Source: Marinobacter sp. (GTDB lineage: Bacteria > Pseudomonadota > Gammaproteobacteria > Pseudomonadales > Oleiphilaceae). Taken from it: a stretch of DNA of 64,000 nucleotides. Below, one piece after another: positions 45,851-53,979 of the stretch. Position numbers and translations under genes: made by a program. The first letter of the stretch is position 1, and the number at the start of each line of letters is the position of its first letter. The DNA lies in assembly GCA_018402255.1 (NCBI GenBank), contig JAGYIS010000009.1, forward strand, positions 186,001 through 250,000, written 5' to 3'. A model generated the notes under the pieces. The model searched no databases, had not been told where the DNA came from, and saw nothing but the letters and a program-made list of their open reading frames with translations.

Positions 45851-48127
45851 ATGAAAACACTCTATCCGAGGGCCGTCGAGGCCCTCAATGCGGTGAACCG
45901 GCAGGACTATGTCTCCGGTGCTGATATTGCCCCTTCCATTACCGGCCACTCCATTCCCCGGGAAGAAACCGTGCAGCACCTGCTGGCGCTTTGCCCGGAG
46001 ATTGAGCCGGATCACGTGATCATGCATGTAGGTGGCGGTTCCGGTTATCTCACGGCGGTACTGGCCGAGCTGGCGCATAGGGTGCTCTATGTTGATCGCA
46101 ATCCGGTTGTTGCCGAGAAGGCTCGGGAACGCTTCTTCAAGGGTGGTAAACATAATGTTGATGTGATTTCGGCGGCCGTCGATGAAGGTGTACCGGCGGA
46201 TGAGCTCTGCGATCTGATTATTTGCACTACCTTTCTGTCCGATCCTTCTGTGCTGATTACGTCTATACGGGATGGTGGCAGGTTGGTGTGCCTCGAAGGC
46301 CGGGCCGGGCCGGTACCCAGTCTGGCCATGTTCCGGCGGACTGGTATCAAACTCGAAAGACTGCGAACGCTGGGTTGGGTGGATTTTAACCGTAATGCCG
46401 AGCAGATACTGATCGATCTCGGATTGGTTAACGACGCCGTACTTGCCGAGGCAAGGGCTGAGGCGTCAGGTAAGAACGAGCGGGTTCTGGACGTGGTTCG
46501 GCGCAAACTGAATCTTGAAGAGATAGATCTGTATCGATCTCTGGCTCAGCAGCGTGGCATGATCTTTACCGATGCCGACGAAGTCCTGGCCAGCCTCCAA
46601 TCAGAGTTGTTCCGGCGCTTTTCCCGTACTTTTCTAGATCTGTCGCGGATGATACCCGTGGCGGAGGAAGATGGTGGCCTGACGGTGGTCACCGATGATC
46701 CTGACGTCCATACCGATCAGCTTGAGCGGCTCACGCCCAATCACAAAATCACTTGCTTGCTGGTAACGCCGTCGGACTTTCGCAGAATCTGGTCGGCGCT
46801 GGATCTGACCGTAAAAGGTAGTCACTTTGCTGCTGAACATGGCAAAACCCCGCCTCAGAATGATGAAAACCTTACCAAAAATTTGCTGGTTGAAGACCGG
46901 GGTAACAAAAATATAAGTCCTTACCTGGTCTCGGTCTATGAGGCAATCCTGCTGGATGCGGTCAGTGAAAAAGCCAGCGATATTCACATCGAACAATATG
47001 AGAATCGTGTTCGAATTCGTCTCAGGGTTGATGGTGATCTGCATGATTTGCCTCAGTACCAGTTGTCCGCCCGAGAGATTCGGGGCGTTATAAACGTTAT
47101 TAAGCTGCGGGCGGAACTCAATATAGCCGAGCATCGTTTACCCCAGGGTGGCCGTTCCCGTCTTCAGCTGGGCGACACCTCGTATGATCTGAGGGTCCAG
47201 ACCCAACCGTCGTTACACGGCGAAAATGCCATTATCCGATTGCTGCCCCAGACAGGTCGGGCTATGACCATCGCCGAACTGGGTATGTCGCCGGCTATAG
47301 GCGCCCGGTATCAGCGACTGCTGGATAACCCGGCGGGCCTCGTGCTGGTGGTCGGGCCGACTGGCTCCGGAAAATCCACCACTCTCTATGCTGGTTTGCA
47401 GACTTTGGCTGATGATGGGAACCGTAAGGTGATCACGATCGAAGACCCCATCGAGTACTCCATCGAAAACATTCAGCAGACTCGGGTGCGTTCGGAAATC
47501 GGTTTCAGCTTTGCTGATGCCATGCGGTCATTCGTGCGGGAAGATCCTGATGTCATCCTCGTGGGCGAAATCCGCGATCAGGAGACTGCGCTGGAAGCGA
47601 TTCGTGCGTCACAGACCGGGCATGTGGTGTTGTCGACGCTACATTGTAACGACGCCGTGGATTCGCTTCAGCGTCTTTACGATCTGGGTGTTCACCCGAA
47701 CTCCATTGCTGGAGAGTTGCTGGCGGTGATTGCCCAGCGCCTGGCTAAACGTATCTGCAAGCACTGCCGTAAACCTGCCAGACCTGATCCGGCGATTCTG
47801 GCCGAAGTGTTTCCCGACGGCGCTCCGGCCAATTTCCGGTGCTTTTCCGGTGCAGGCTGTGACAAGTGCAATGGCCGGGGGACCCAAGGTCGGGTTGGCA
47901 TCGTCGAATATTTAGAGGTGAACACTGATATTCGAAACGCCATTTCCAGTCAGCCGCCAATTGGTGAGTTGCGTTGGCGAGCTCTGGACGCCGGTCTGGT
48001 TACAATGAGAGACAGTGCATTGGACCATGTCATCGAGGGTATTATCCCGTTGTCGGAGCTGCCGCGCATTCTCCCCCGAGAGCGAATGGCGCCGGAAGTT
48101 CGTGGCGGCCGCAGGAGTCATGAATGA
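45851..48127 (+). CDS. Isoaspartyl-methyltransferase-like domain fused to a GspE/PilB-type ATPase
   Basis: A 758-residue fusion. Residues ~1-180 resemble PCMT-type Rossmann methyltransferases: SAM loop HVGGGSGYLTAVLAELA (59-75), VLYVDRNP (78-85) and DGGRLVCLEG. The PCMT catalytic serine motif (TIS) is not evident; the equivalent reads HSIPRE (33-38). Residues ~185-330 look like a GspE N-terminal domain. 350-740 is a complete secretion/pilus ATPase: Walker A GPTGSGKST (502-510), Asp box EDPIEY, Walker B VILVGEIRD, His box HVVLSTLH, and a zinc tetracysteine (C636, C639, C670, C673). No GspF or pilin gene is nearby. 28 bp after the DUF2802 gene; overlaps the MoxR gene by ATGA. Confidence 0.85.
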   Translation: MKTLYPRAVEALNAVNRQDYVSGADIAPSITGHSIPREETVQHLLALCPEIEPDHVIMHVGGGSGYLTAVLAELAHRVLYVDRNPVVAEKARERFFKGGKHNVDVISAAVDEGVPADELCDLIICTTFLSDPSVLITSIRDGGRLVCLEGRAGPVPSLAMFRRTGIKLERLRTLGWVDFNRNAEQILIDLGLVNDAVLAEARAEASGKNERVLDVVRRKLNLEEIDLYRSLAQQRGMIFTDADEVLASLQSELFRRFSRTFLDLSRMIPVAEEDGGLTVVTDDPDVHTDQLERLTPNHKITCLLVTPSDFRRIWSALDLTVKGSHFAAEHGKTPPQNDENLTKNLLVEDRGNKNISPYLVSVYEAILLDAVSEKASDIHIEQYENRVRIRLRVDGDLHDLPQYQLSAREIRGVINVIKLRAELNIAEHRLPQGGRSRLQLGDTSYDLRVQTQPSLHGENAIIRLLPQTGRAMTIAELGMSPAIGARYQRLLDNPAGLVLVVGPTGSGKSTTLYAGLQTLADDGNRKVITIEDPIEYSIENIQQTRVRSEIGFSFADAMRSFVREDPDVILVGEIRDQETALEAIRASQTGHVVLSTLHCNDAVDSLQRLYDLGVHPNSIAGELLAVIAQRLAKRICKHCRKPARPDPAILAEVFPDGAPANFRCFSGAGCDKCNGRGTQGRVGIVEYLEVNTDIRNAISSQPPIGELRWRALDAGLVTMRDSALDHVIEGIIPLSELPRILPRERMAPEVRGGRRSHE

Positions 48128-49227
48128 AACCCAGTAAAGCTACAATGCGCGCCGCTCAGCGGGAACCGGCCGAAGTAACCTACCGGGAAGAGCTCGATAG
48201 ACTGATATCGTTGGATCCCGGTCCGGTCCCGCCCGGCTGGCAAATGTCGCCGCGTGGTGTCGAGAAATTTCTGCTCGGTGACGAAAAGCTGGGCATCGAA
48301 CGAAAGTTCGTGGCCGATCGTGCCATGGTAGTTCGCATTATTATTTCGCTCTGTACCAGCCGGGGCTGCTTGCTGGTTGGCGAGCCTGGCACGGCAAAGT
48401 CCTGGCTGTCGGAACTTCTGGCAGCGGCGATCTCGGGCACTTCCACTCTAACCCTGCAAGGGGGGGCGATCAGCCAGGTCAGCCAGCTCCTGTACAGCTG
48501 GAATGAAGCCCTCCTGCACACCGAGGGCCCGACCCGAAAAGCTCTGGTGCCGACCCCCTTGCTTCGAGGCATGATGGAAGGGCGACTGGTCCGTTTTGAA
48601 GAGATTGCTCGATGCCCCCAGGCCCTGCAGGATGCCTTGCTTTCGGTTCTATCCGACAGAGTGGTGGTGATTCCTGAGTTGTCGGGTGACGACGGTGTCA
48701 TTCTGGCTCAGCAAGGATTCAATCTGGTGGCCACCTCAAATAGTGTCGACGAGGGCGTTCATCGCATGAGCGCTGCCCTTATGAGGCGGATGAATTTTGA
48801 GGAGATCCGGCCGATTCGTCAGCTGGCTGACGAGATGGACGTGGTATTGCGTGAGGTTGCCAAAGCCAACCGCTGCGCCGGCATTGAAGTTGCGCTGGAG
48901 CCGTCGGTGGTTGAAGTGCTGGTGACGCTGTTTCACGAGTTGCGCAACGGCCAGACCCTGGACGGCAGGAGCACTGACCGGCTTGCAGGGGCTGCGCTGT
49001 CAACGGCTGAGGCGGTCTCCGTTGCCCATGCGGCGAGCCTGAATGCCTGGTATTACGGTCGTGGGGCGATGACAGTGGAGCACCTGATGCATCACATCAT
49101 CGGCTCGGCGTTAAAAGATCAGCCAGACGACCGTCGCCGGCTGAAACACTATTTTGAAACCGCCGTTGCCCCGCGCAAAGGCGAACATTGGCAGCAGGTG
49201 TGGGCTCTGCGCTCACTGATCAACTGA
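48124..49227 (+). CDS. MoxR-type AAA+ ATPase coupled to the GspE fusion gene
   Basis: MoxR/RavA-like AAA+ ATPase of 367 residues. Walker A GEPGTAKS (86-93), Walker B LVRFEEI (155-161) with a double Glu in place of the usual Asp-Glu, sensor-1 Asn in ATSNSVDEG, and RRMNFEEI after the arginine-finger region. Such ATPases remodel or activate partner proteins, usually vWA proteins encoded next door. None follows here: the next gene is antiparallel and overlaps its 3' end by 15 bp. The 4-bp ATGA overlap with the upstream fusion gene makes that fusion its likely partner. Substrate unknown. Confidence 0.82.
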   Translation: MKPSKATMRAAQREPAEVTYREELDRLISLDPGPVPPGWQMSPRGVEKFLLGDEKLGIERKFVADRAMVVRIIISLCTSRGCLLVGEPGTAKSWLSELLAAAISGTSTLTLQGGAISQVSQLLYSWNEALLHTEGPTRKALVPTPLLRGMMEGRLVRFEEIARCPQALQDALLSVLSDRVVVIPELSGDDGVILAQQGFNLVATSNSVDEGVHRMSAALMRRMNFEEIRPIRQLADEMDVVLREVAKANRCAGIEVALEPSVVEVLVTLFHELRNGQTLDGRSTDRLAGAALSTAEAVSVAHAASLNAWYYGRGAMTVEHLMHHIIGSALKDQPDDRRRLKHYFETAVAPRKGEHWQQVWALRSLIN

Positions 49228-49527
49228 CGGTTCGGCGGCGGGCCGGGCGTCTCCGGGTGTCCGGCCTCGAATGTGAAAGGCGAAGGCCAGTATTTCCGCT
49301 ATCACTCTGTACAGCTCTTCCGGAATCTCTTCATTCAGCGACAACCGGGCCAGAATACCGGCCAGCTCGGCATTTTCGTAAAGTGGCACTTCATGCTCTC
49401 TGGCAATCCGGATGATTTCTTCGGCCAGCTCCCAGGTTCCGGTGGCTGAGATCAGGGGCGCGCGTTCGCCGTCGTATTTCAGGGCGACCGCTGCCGGGAT
49501 GTGAGTGTGCGTCTGCTTTTCTGTCAT
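49213..49527 (-). CDS. FlhB C-terminal-domain paralogue (FhlB/FlhX type)
   Basis: Protein of 104 residues corresponding only to the cytoplasmic part of FlhB after its NPTH cleavage site. VALKYDGERAPLISATGTWE, VPLYENAELAGILARLSL and IPEELYRVIAEILAFAF align with the C-terminal subdomain of FlhB at 28067. It has no membrane helices and no NPTH. In other bacteria such fragments can replace cleaved FlhB in export switching. It overlaps the upstream FliK-like gene by 4 bp (ATGA), so the pair is co-translated. Confidence 0.87.
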   Translation of the reverse strand: MTEKQTHTHIPAAVALKYDGERAPLISATGTWELAEEIIRIAREHEVPLYENAELAGILARLSLNEEIPEELYRVIAEILAFAFHIRGRTPGDARPAAEPSVDQ

Positions 49528-50903
49528 GCCTTGGTGTCTACCAGTCGGTGTTCCAGTCGGGTCTGTGTTTGCTGCGGGCTACCCCGTCGGCAATCGAGAT
49601 CTTTCACCTCAAGCCCCAGGTCGATCAGGCTCTGCCTGAGTAGCGGCAGTTCCTCATGCACCTGCCTGAGCGTGCTTTGCTTCTCTGCCCAGACTTGCGC
49701 GCTGACCGAGGGGTACCGGAATGACACATCAAAATGCAGCGGGCCCGCCTCATCCAGATCCATCGACAGGGATAGTCGCCATTCGCTGATGGCAGACCGA
49801 TTTGCGCTGCGGCTGGATTCGTCCTCTTGCGGATACTGTTCCAGCCGGAGTTGGGCAATTCTGGGTTCTTGCTGGGGCGTGACCCAGGGCAGTTCAACCA
49901 GCAAGGTATTGATGGGCGTTCCTGGCTCAGCACCGGCCCTGGCGGTCAGAACCTGACTGTGCAGCTGGTTAACCGTGATCCGGTTCAACATGCCTGCCAG
50001 CAGGCGCAAGGTCTGTCCGACTGATGCGGCTTCGCTGCCCGCTTGTGGTTGTGCTGAAGTAAGTTGCGGAAACTGCAGCGGCGCTTGCACCAGGTCGTGG
50101 CTGGACAGCGGGGTCAACCGGTTGAAGTGATCGGGCCCTTGCCCTTGTGCTGCCAGAAGTGTGCTGACAATGCGTGCCAGCGCCAGTTTCAGGTCGGCCG
50201 GGGCCGTGGTGGCCGATCCAGATTTCAGGAGTCGCGATTCGGCAAAAATACCGCTCTCCGACAACCATTGCCTGACCTGCTGGCCAGCGCCATCGGCCTT
50301 GCCGGCGCCGGGTGCCAGGCCGTCCGATTTGATCAGGTTGTTGAGCAGCCCCTGGAGGTTTTCCCGGGCGCCGGCGGGTAGCGGCTGGGGCAGGCTTTGC
50401 GAGGGCAGTTGTCCGGGTTGGGACTCGAGTTTTACGCCGGTGGTCATGGCTTGCAAGAGCTGGGACAAGCCAGCCTGCAGGTTTTGTTGCCATGGCAGTC
50501 GTTGGGCCAGGGCGCGGGCAATGCCGGCATCCTGGCTTGGCGCCAGCTTGCCCATCAGCTGGAGTTCATTGCCGGCGCGCATTACTTTGATCAGGTCACC
50601 GACGGACAGCTCCGGCGGCTTCGCCCCGGCGGACACCGCCAGGGTCTGGCCTCGCAATTCAAGAAGCAGTTCGTACCCGCCCCCTCTTTGCTGGAGAATG
50701 TCGGCCACCCGCGCCAGTGTGCTTTCATTTTTGGCAAGACGAAGCTGCGCGAGTTGTTGCTGGGCCGTTTGCAGTGGATCAGGGCGTTGTGATGAGGTGC
50801 CGGTCTCGCCGACGTTTGCGCCGGGCTGAGCGGTATTGGTCCGGCCGCCAGAGGCGTCGGGCGTCCTGATCGGCGGCTGGCCTTCGTTCAGTTTCATTGT
50901 CAT
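49524..50903 (-). CDS. Second FliK-like flagellar hook-length control protein
   Basis: Protein of about 459 residues. A Gln/Leu/Pro-rich, partly helical N-terminal region (residues ~1-300) precedes a FliK-like C-terminal domain (WRLSLSMDLDEAGPLHFDVS, LRQSLIDLGLEVKDLDC). It differs from the canonical FliK at 22404. Two adjacent Met codons (50903, 50897) could be starts, and longer frames reach 51257. None has a strong ribosome-binding site. The partner gene is the FlhB-like fragment, echoing the FliK-FlhB functional pair. Confidence 0.8.
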   Translation of the reverse strand: MTMKLNEGQPPIRTPDASGGRTNTAQPGANVGETGTSSQRPDPLQTAQQQLAQLRLAKNESTLARVADILQQRGGGYELLLELRGQTLAVSAGAKPPELSVGDLIKVMRAGNELQLMGKLAPSQDAGIARALAQRLPWQQNLQAGLSQLLQAMTTGVKLESQPGQLPSQSLPQPLPAGARENLQGLLNNLIKSDGLAPGAGKADGAGQQVRQWLSESGIFAESRLLKSGSATTAPADLKLALARIVSTLLAAQGQGPDHFNRLTPLSSHDLVQAPLQFPQLTSAQPQAGSEAASVGQTLRLLAGMLNRITVNQLHSQVLTARAGAEPGTPINTLLVELPWVTPQQEPRIAQLRLEQYPQEDESSRSANRSAISEWRLSLSMDLDEAGPLHFDVSFRYPSVSAQVWAEKQSTLRQVHEELPLLRQSLIDLGLEVKDLDCRRGSPQQTQTRLEHRLVDTKA

Positions 50904-51017
50904 TGAATTGATGTCGGGCAAGAGTATTCCGGAGCCGCTTTCGTTATAATACTGCACCGCTGGCAACGACTGCCTTGATTTCATGTTGGCACCTGCGTGA
51001 CCTTCATCCATACACCC

Positions 51018-51034
51018 GATGCCCGCTGGGCATC
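51018..51034. other. Inverted repeat 24 bp upstream of ccmA
   Basis: Perfect 7-bp arms GATGCCC and GGGCATC around GCT, in the divergent region between the FliK-like gene and ccmA. It could be an operator or an attenuating hairpin in the ccm leader. There is no T-tract of length. Confidence 0.5.
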
Positions 51035-51057
51035 CTTCGTTCTGAACCGGGGCCCTG

Positions 51058-51693
51058 ATGTCCGAGCCTTTACTGCAGGCAATTGATCTCGAGTGTGAAC
51101 GGGATGAGCGCCTGCTGTTCAAGAACCTGTCCTTTTCCATATTGCCCGGTACCTTGACCCGTGTCGAGGGTGCCAATGGCTCTGGCAAGACAACTCTGTT
51201 GCGGATACTGGCGGGCCTGAACGATGCATGGACAGGCCAGTTGCTTTGGTGTGGCAAGCCCAGAGCTTATGACCGCGAATCGTTTCATCGCAACACGCTT
51301 TACCTGGGGCATCGCCCGGGCATCAAGCCGCTTTTGACGCCGATGGAAAATCTGCGTGCGCTGATGGCCGGTCGACGACCGGTGACTGATGATGTGCTGC
51401 AGCAGGCACTCGAGGGTACAGGGCTGGCCGGTTATGGCGATGTGCCCTGCCGCAACCTGTCGGCTGGCCAGCAGCGCAGAGTCGCGCTGGCCAGGTTGCT
51501 GATCGCTGACGAGCCGCTTTGGTTGCTCGATGAAGTCTTCACGGCGATTGATGCCGAGGGGGTCAGCGCTATTGAAACCCTGCTCCAGCAAAGAGCCGCG
51601 GAAGGTGGTGCCGTTCTGGTGACCACGCACCATGATCTGCAGTTGCCGGGCATGCGGCGCATTGTGCTGGGCGAGGGGCAGAGCAATGAGTAG
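51058..51693 (+). CDS. ccmA: Heme exporter ATPase CcmA
   Basis: ABC ATPase of 211 residues. Walker A GANGSGKTTLL, signature NLSAGQQRR, Walker B LWLLDEVF. With CcmB-C-D it releases holo-CcmE during cytochrome c maturation. First gene of the ccm operon. It overlaps ccmB by 8 bp. Divergent from the FliK-like gene with ~150 bp between. Confidence 0.94.
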   Translation: MSEPLLQAIDLECERDERLLFKNLSFSILPGTLTRVEGANGSGKTTLLRILAGLNDAWTGQLLWCGKPRAYDRESFHRNTLYLGHRPGIKPLLTPMENLRALMAGRRPVTDDVLQQALEGTGLAGYGDVPCRNLSAGQQRRVALARLLIADEPLWLLDEVFTAIDAEGVSAIETLLQQRAAEGGAVLVTTHHDLQLPGMRRIVLGEGQSNE

Positions 51694-52411
51694 TGCGGGC
51701 GGGGCGCTTATCAAGCCGGTTGAGCAGGGCGTGAGCCCTCTGAGTGCGATGTGGGCGGTGTTTGGCCGCGACGTACGAGTGGCCTTCCGGCAACGGCAGG
51801 ATCTGCTGAACCCTCTGTTATTCTTTGTGATGGTGGTATCACTTTTTCCCCTGGGTGTTAGCCCTGAAGTGTCATTTCTACAGCAGTCCGGTGCTGGTAT
51901 TCTGTGGGTTGCGGCACTGCTGGCGGTGTTGTTGTCGCTGGATCATTTGTTTCGGCATGATTTTGACGACGGCACATTGGAGCAACTGGTGCTTCAACCG
52001 CAGCCTCTGTTCCTGCTGGTGTTGGCGAAAACACTGGCGCACTGGATGCTCACCGGTTTGCCGCTGGTGATACTGGCGCCGGTTCTGGGCGTAATGGTTC
52101 ATCTTGACGGGAACTCTATTGCAATTCTGTGTCTAACGCTGCTGATCGGCACCCCGGTGCTCAGTTTGATTGGTTCTATTGGCGCGGCGTTAACACTGGG
52201 ATTGCGCTCTGCAGGAGTGCTCTTGTCTTTGCTGATTATTCCGCTGTACATTCCCGTGCTGATTTTCGGTACCGGAACCGTTGCGGCAGCCGCTGAGGGC
52301 GCTCCGGTGGGTGGTTATCTGGCGTTAATGGGGGCATTTCTGGTGCTTGCGCTGACCCTCGCGCCTTTTGCGTCGGCAGCAGCCCTGAGGATCAGCTTGT
52401 CCAACAGCTAA
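51686..52411 (+). CDS. ccmB: Heme exporter permease CcmB
   Basis: Permease of 241 residues with six predicted membrane helices. Conserved LLNPLLFFVMVVSLFPLGV and the SLDHLFRHDFDDGTLEQL loop identify CcmB. The ATG at 51686 overlaps the ccmA end. An upstream frame extension lies inside ccmA and is not expected to be used. Confidence 0.93.
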   Translation: MSSAGGALIKPVEQGVSPLSAMWAVFGRDVRVAFRQRQDLLNPLLFFVMVVSLFPLGVSPEVSFLQQSGAGILWVAALLAVLLSLDHLFRHDFDDGTLEQLVLQPQPLFLLVLAKTLAHWMLTGLPLVILAPVLGVMVHLDGNSIAILCLTLLIGTPVLSLIGSIGAALTLGLRSAGVLLSLLIIPLYIPVLIFGTGTVAAAAEGAPVGGYLALMGAFLVLALTLAPFASAAALRISLSNS

Positions 52412-52468
52412 TGGCCGATGCCGGGCCGCTGGCAAACTAACAGTCAACACAGAGACGGTGACCAACTG

Positions 52469-53212
52469 ATGTGGCAATGGTTTCACAAATTGGGTTCCCC
52501 AAAGTGGTTCTTCGGGATTGCTACCCGGTTTATGCCGTGGCTGCTGGCCGGGGGCATACTCTTGCTGGCGGCGGGGCTGATCTGGGGGTTGGCGTTTGCG
52601 CCTGAAGACCATCGACAGGGCAACAGCTACCGGATTATTTTTATCCATGTCCCCAGCGCCTTTTTGGCCCAGTCGATCTACATCAGCATGGCGGTTGCCG
52701 CGGTGGTCACGCTGGTGTGGCGGATGAAGCTGGCGGATGTATTTGTTAAGGCGATCGCACCGGTTGGCCTGATCTTTACCTTTCTTTCGCTGTTCACTGG
52801 CGCGGTCTGGGGTAAGCCGACCTGGGGCACCTGGTGGGTATGGGACGCCCGGTTGACCTCCATGCTGATCCTGCTGTTCCTCTACGGAGGTGTTATTGCT
52901 CTTGATCGTGCAATCAACGATGAAAAGTCAGCGGCCCGCGCTGTGGCGGTGCTGGTGCTGGTGGGGGTAGTAAATATCCCCATTATCAAATACTCCGTGG
53001 ACTGGTGGAATACACTGCACCAACCGGCCACGTTCAAACTGACTGAAAAGCCAACCATGCCCATGGAAATGTGGCTGCCGTTGTTGCTCTCGGTACTGGG
53101 GCTTTATTTGCTGTTTGGTTGGCTGACCTGTATCCGGATGAAAACCGAAATTCTGATACGCGAGCAGCGAACTCGATGGGTCAGAGAGCTGGTAATGGCG
53201 GGAGGCAAGTGA
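52469..53212 (+). CDS. ccmC: Heme lyase/handling protein CcmC
   Basis: Membrane protein of 247 residues with six helices and the periplasmic WWD heme-binding motif ([14 protein letters not shown]), flanked by conserved histidines ([10 protein letters not shown]). It loads heme on CcmE. The ATG at 52469 begins [14 protein letters not shown], the family N-terminus. 57 bp after ccmB. Confidence 0.94.
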   Translation: MWQWFHKLGSPKWFFGIATRFMPWLLAGGILLLAAGLIWGLAFAPEDHRQGNSYRIIFIHVPSAFLAQSIYISMAVAAVVTLVWRMKLADVFVKAIAPVGLIFTFLSLFTGAVWGKPTWGTWWVWDARLTSMLILLFLYGGVIALDRAINDEKSAARAVAVLVLVGVVNIPIIKYSVDWWNTLHQPATFKLTEKPTMPMEMWLPLLLSVLGLYLLFGWLTCIRMKTEILIREQRTRWVRELVMAGGK

Positions 53213-53215
53213 CCG

Positions 53216-53452
53216 ATGGCGTTTGATTCGTTCTCAGCATTCATTGTTATGGAAGGCCATGGCCCCTATGTCTGGGCTTGTTACGCGGTATTTGCCTTGT
53301 TGGTTGCCGGCCTGATGATCTGGTCGGTAAAACGCCACCAGTCGGTTATTGACGCCTGTCAGCGCCGATATGTTCATGACGCAAAGAATTCACGGCGGCC
53401 CGCCCACAAGGCGTCGGCAACCTTTACCCGTGTTGAAATTTCTCAAGACTGA
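53216..53452 (+). CDS. ccmD: CcmD, small membrane subunit of heme export complex
   Basis: Protein of 78 residues with one membrane helix ([20 protein letters not shown]) preceded by the conserved MEGHGPYVW and followed by a basic cytoplasmic tail. It stabilises the CcmABC-CcmE complex. 3 bp after ccmC. Confidence 0.88.
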   Translation: MAFDSFSAFIVMEGHGPYVWACYAVFALLVAGLMIWSVKRHQSVIDACQRRYVHDAKNSRRPAHKASATFTRVEISQD

Positions 53453-53466
53453 AAAGCAGGTACTCC

Positions 53467-53946
53467 ATGCATCCGATTCGTAAAAAACGATTGACCATCG
53501 TGTTGTTTCTGGTCGCCGGGCTTGCCATCGCCGTGGGCTTGACCACCTATGCGCTTCGCCAGAACATCAATCTGTTCTACGATCCCAGCCAGATTGCCGC
53601 GGGTGATGCGCCGATGGACGTCCGCATTCGCGCCGGTGGCATGGTGGAAGAGGGCAGTGTCGTGCGTGATCCGGACAGCCTGAAAGTGGAATTCCGGGTG
53701 ACGGACTTTTCGGCTTCGGTACCGATGGAGTACGTGGGTATCCTGCCAGATCTGTTTGCCGAAGGTCAGGGCGTGGTTGCCATGGGCCGTATGGATGCCA
53801 ATGGTCGGTTTATCGCAGACCAGGTGCTGGCAAAGCACGACGAACAATATATGCCGCCGGAAGTGGCTGAAGCCCTGGAACGCGCATCAAAGGGCCAGCA
53901 CAAAGCCGCCGATGCGGAGAAAGCTGCGGAATCCGCCGCCTACTAA
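53467..53946 (+). CDS. ccmE: Heme chaperone CcmE
   Basis: Protein of 159 residues with an N-terminal membrane anchor ([20 protein letters not shown]) and a periplasmic OB-fold. The heme-linking histidine is in AKHDEQYMP (His124; Tyr128 is the axial ligand). It carries heme from CcmC to CcmF. 14 bp after ccmD. Confidence 0.95.
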   Translation: MHPIRKKRLTIVLFLVAGLAIAVGLTTYALRQNINLFYDPSQIAAGDAPMDVRIRAGGMVEEGSVVRDPDSLKVEFRVTDFSASVPMEYVGILPDLFAEGQGVVAMGRMDANGRFIADQVLAKHDEQYMPPEVAEALERASKGQHKAADAEKAAESAAY

Positions 53947-53979
53947 CCCATTGCACCATTCCCCTGCTGGAGGAACCCG

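Noticed and set aside
45851..48127. Ordinary type II secretion or type IV pilus locus
   Set aside because: Only the ATPase is present. No gspF/pilC, secretin, prepilin or peptidase gene lies within the window.
50944..50950. TATAAT-like -10 in the FliK-like/ccmA divergent region
   Set aside because: No acceptable -35 hexamer at 16-18 bp on either strand.
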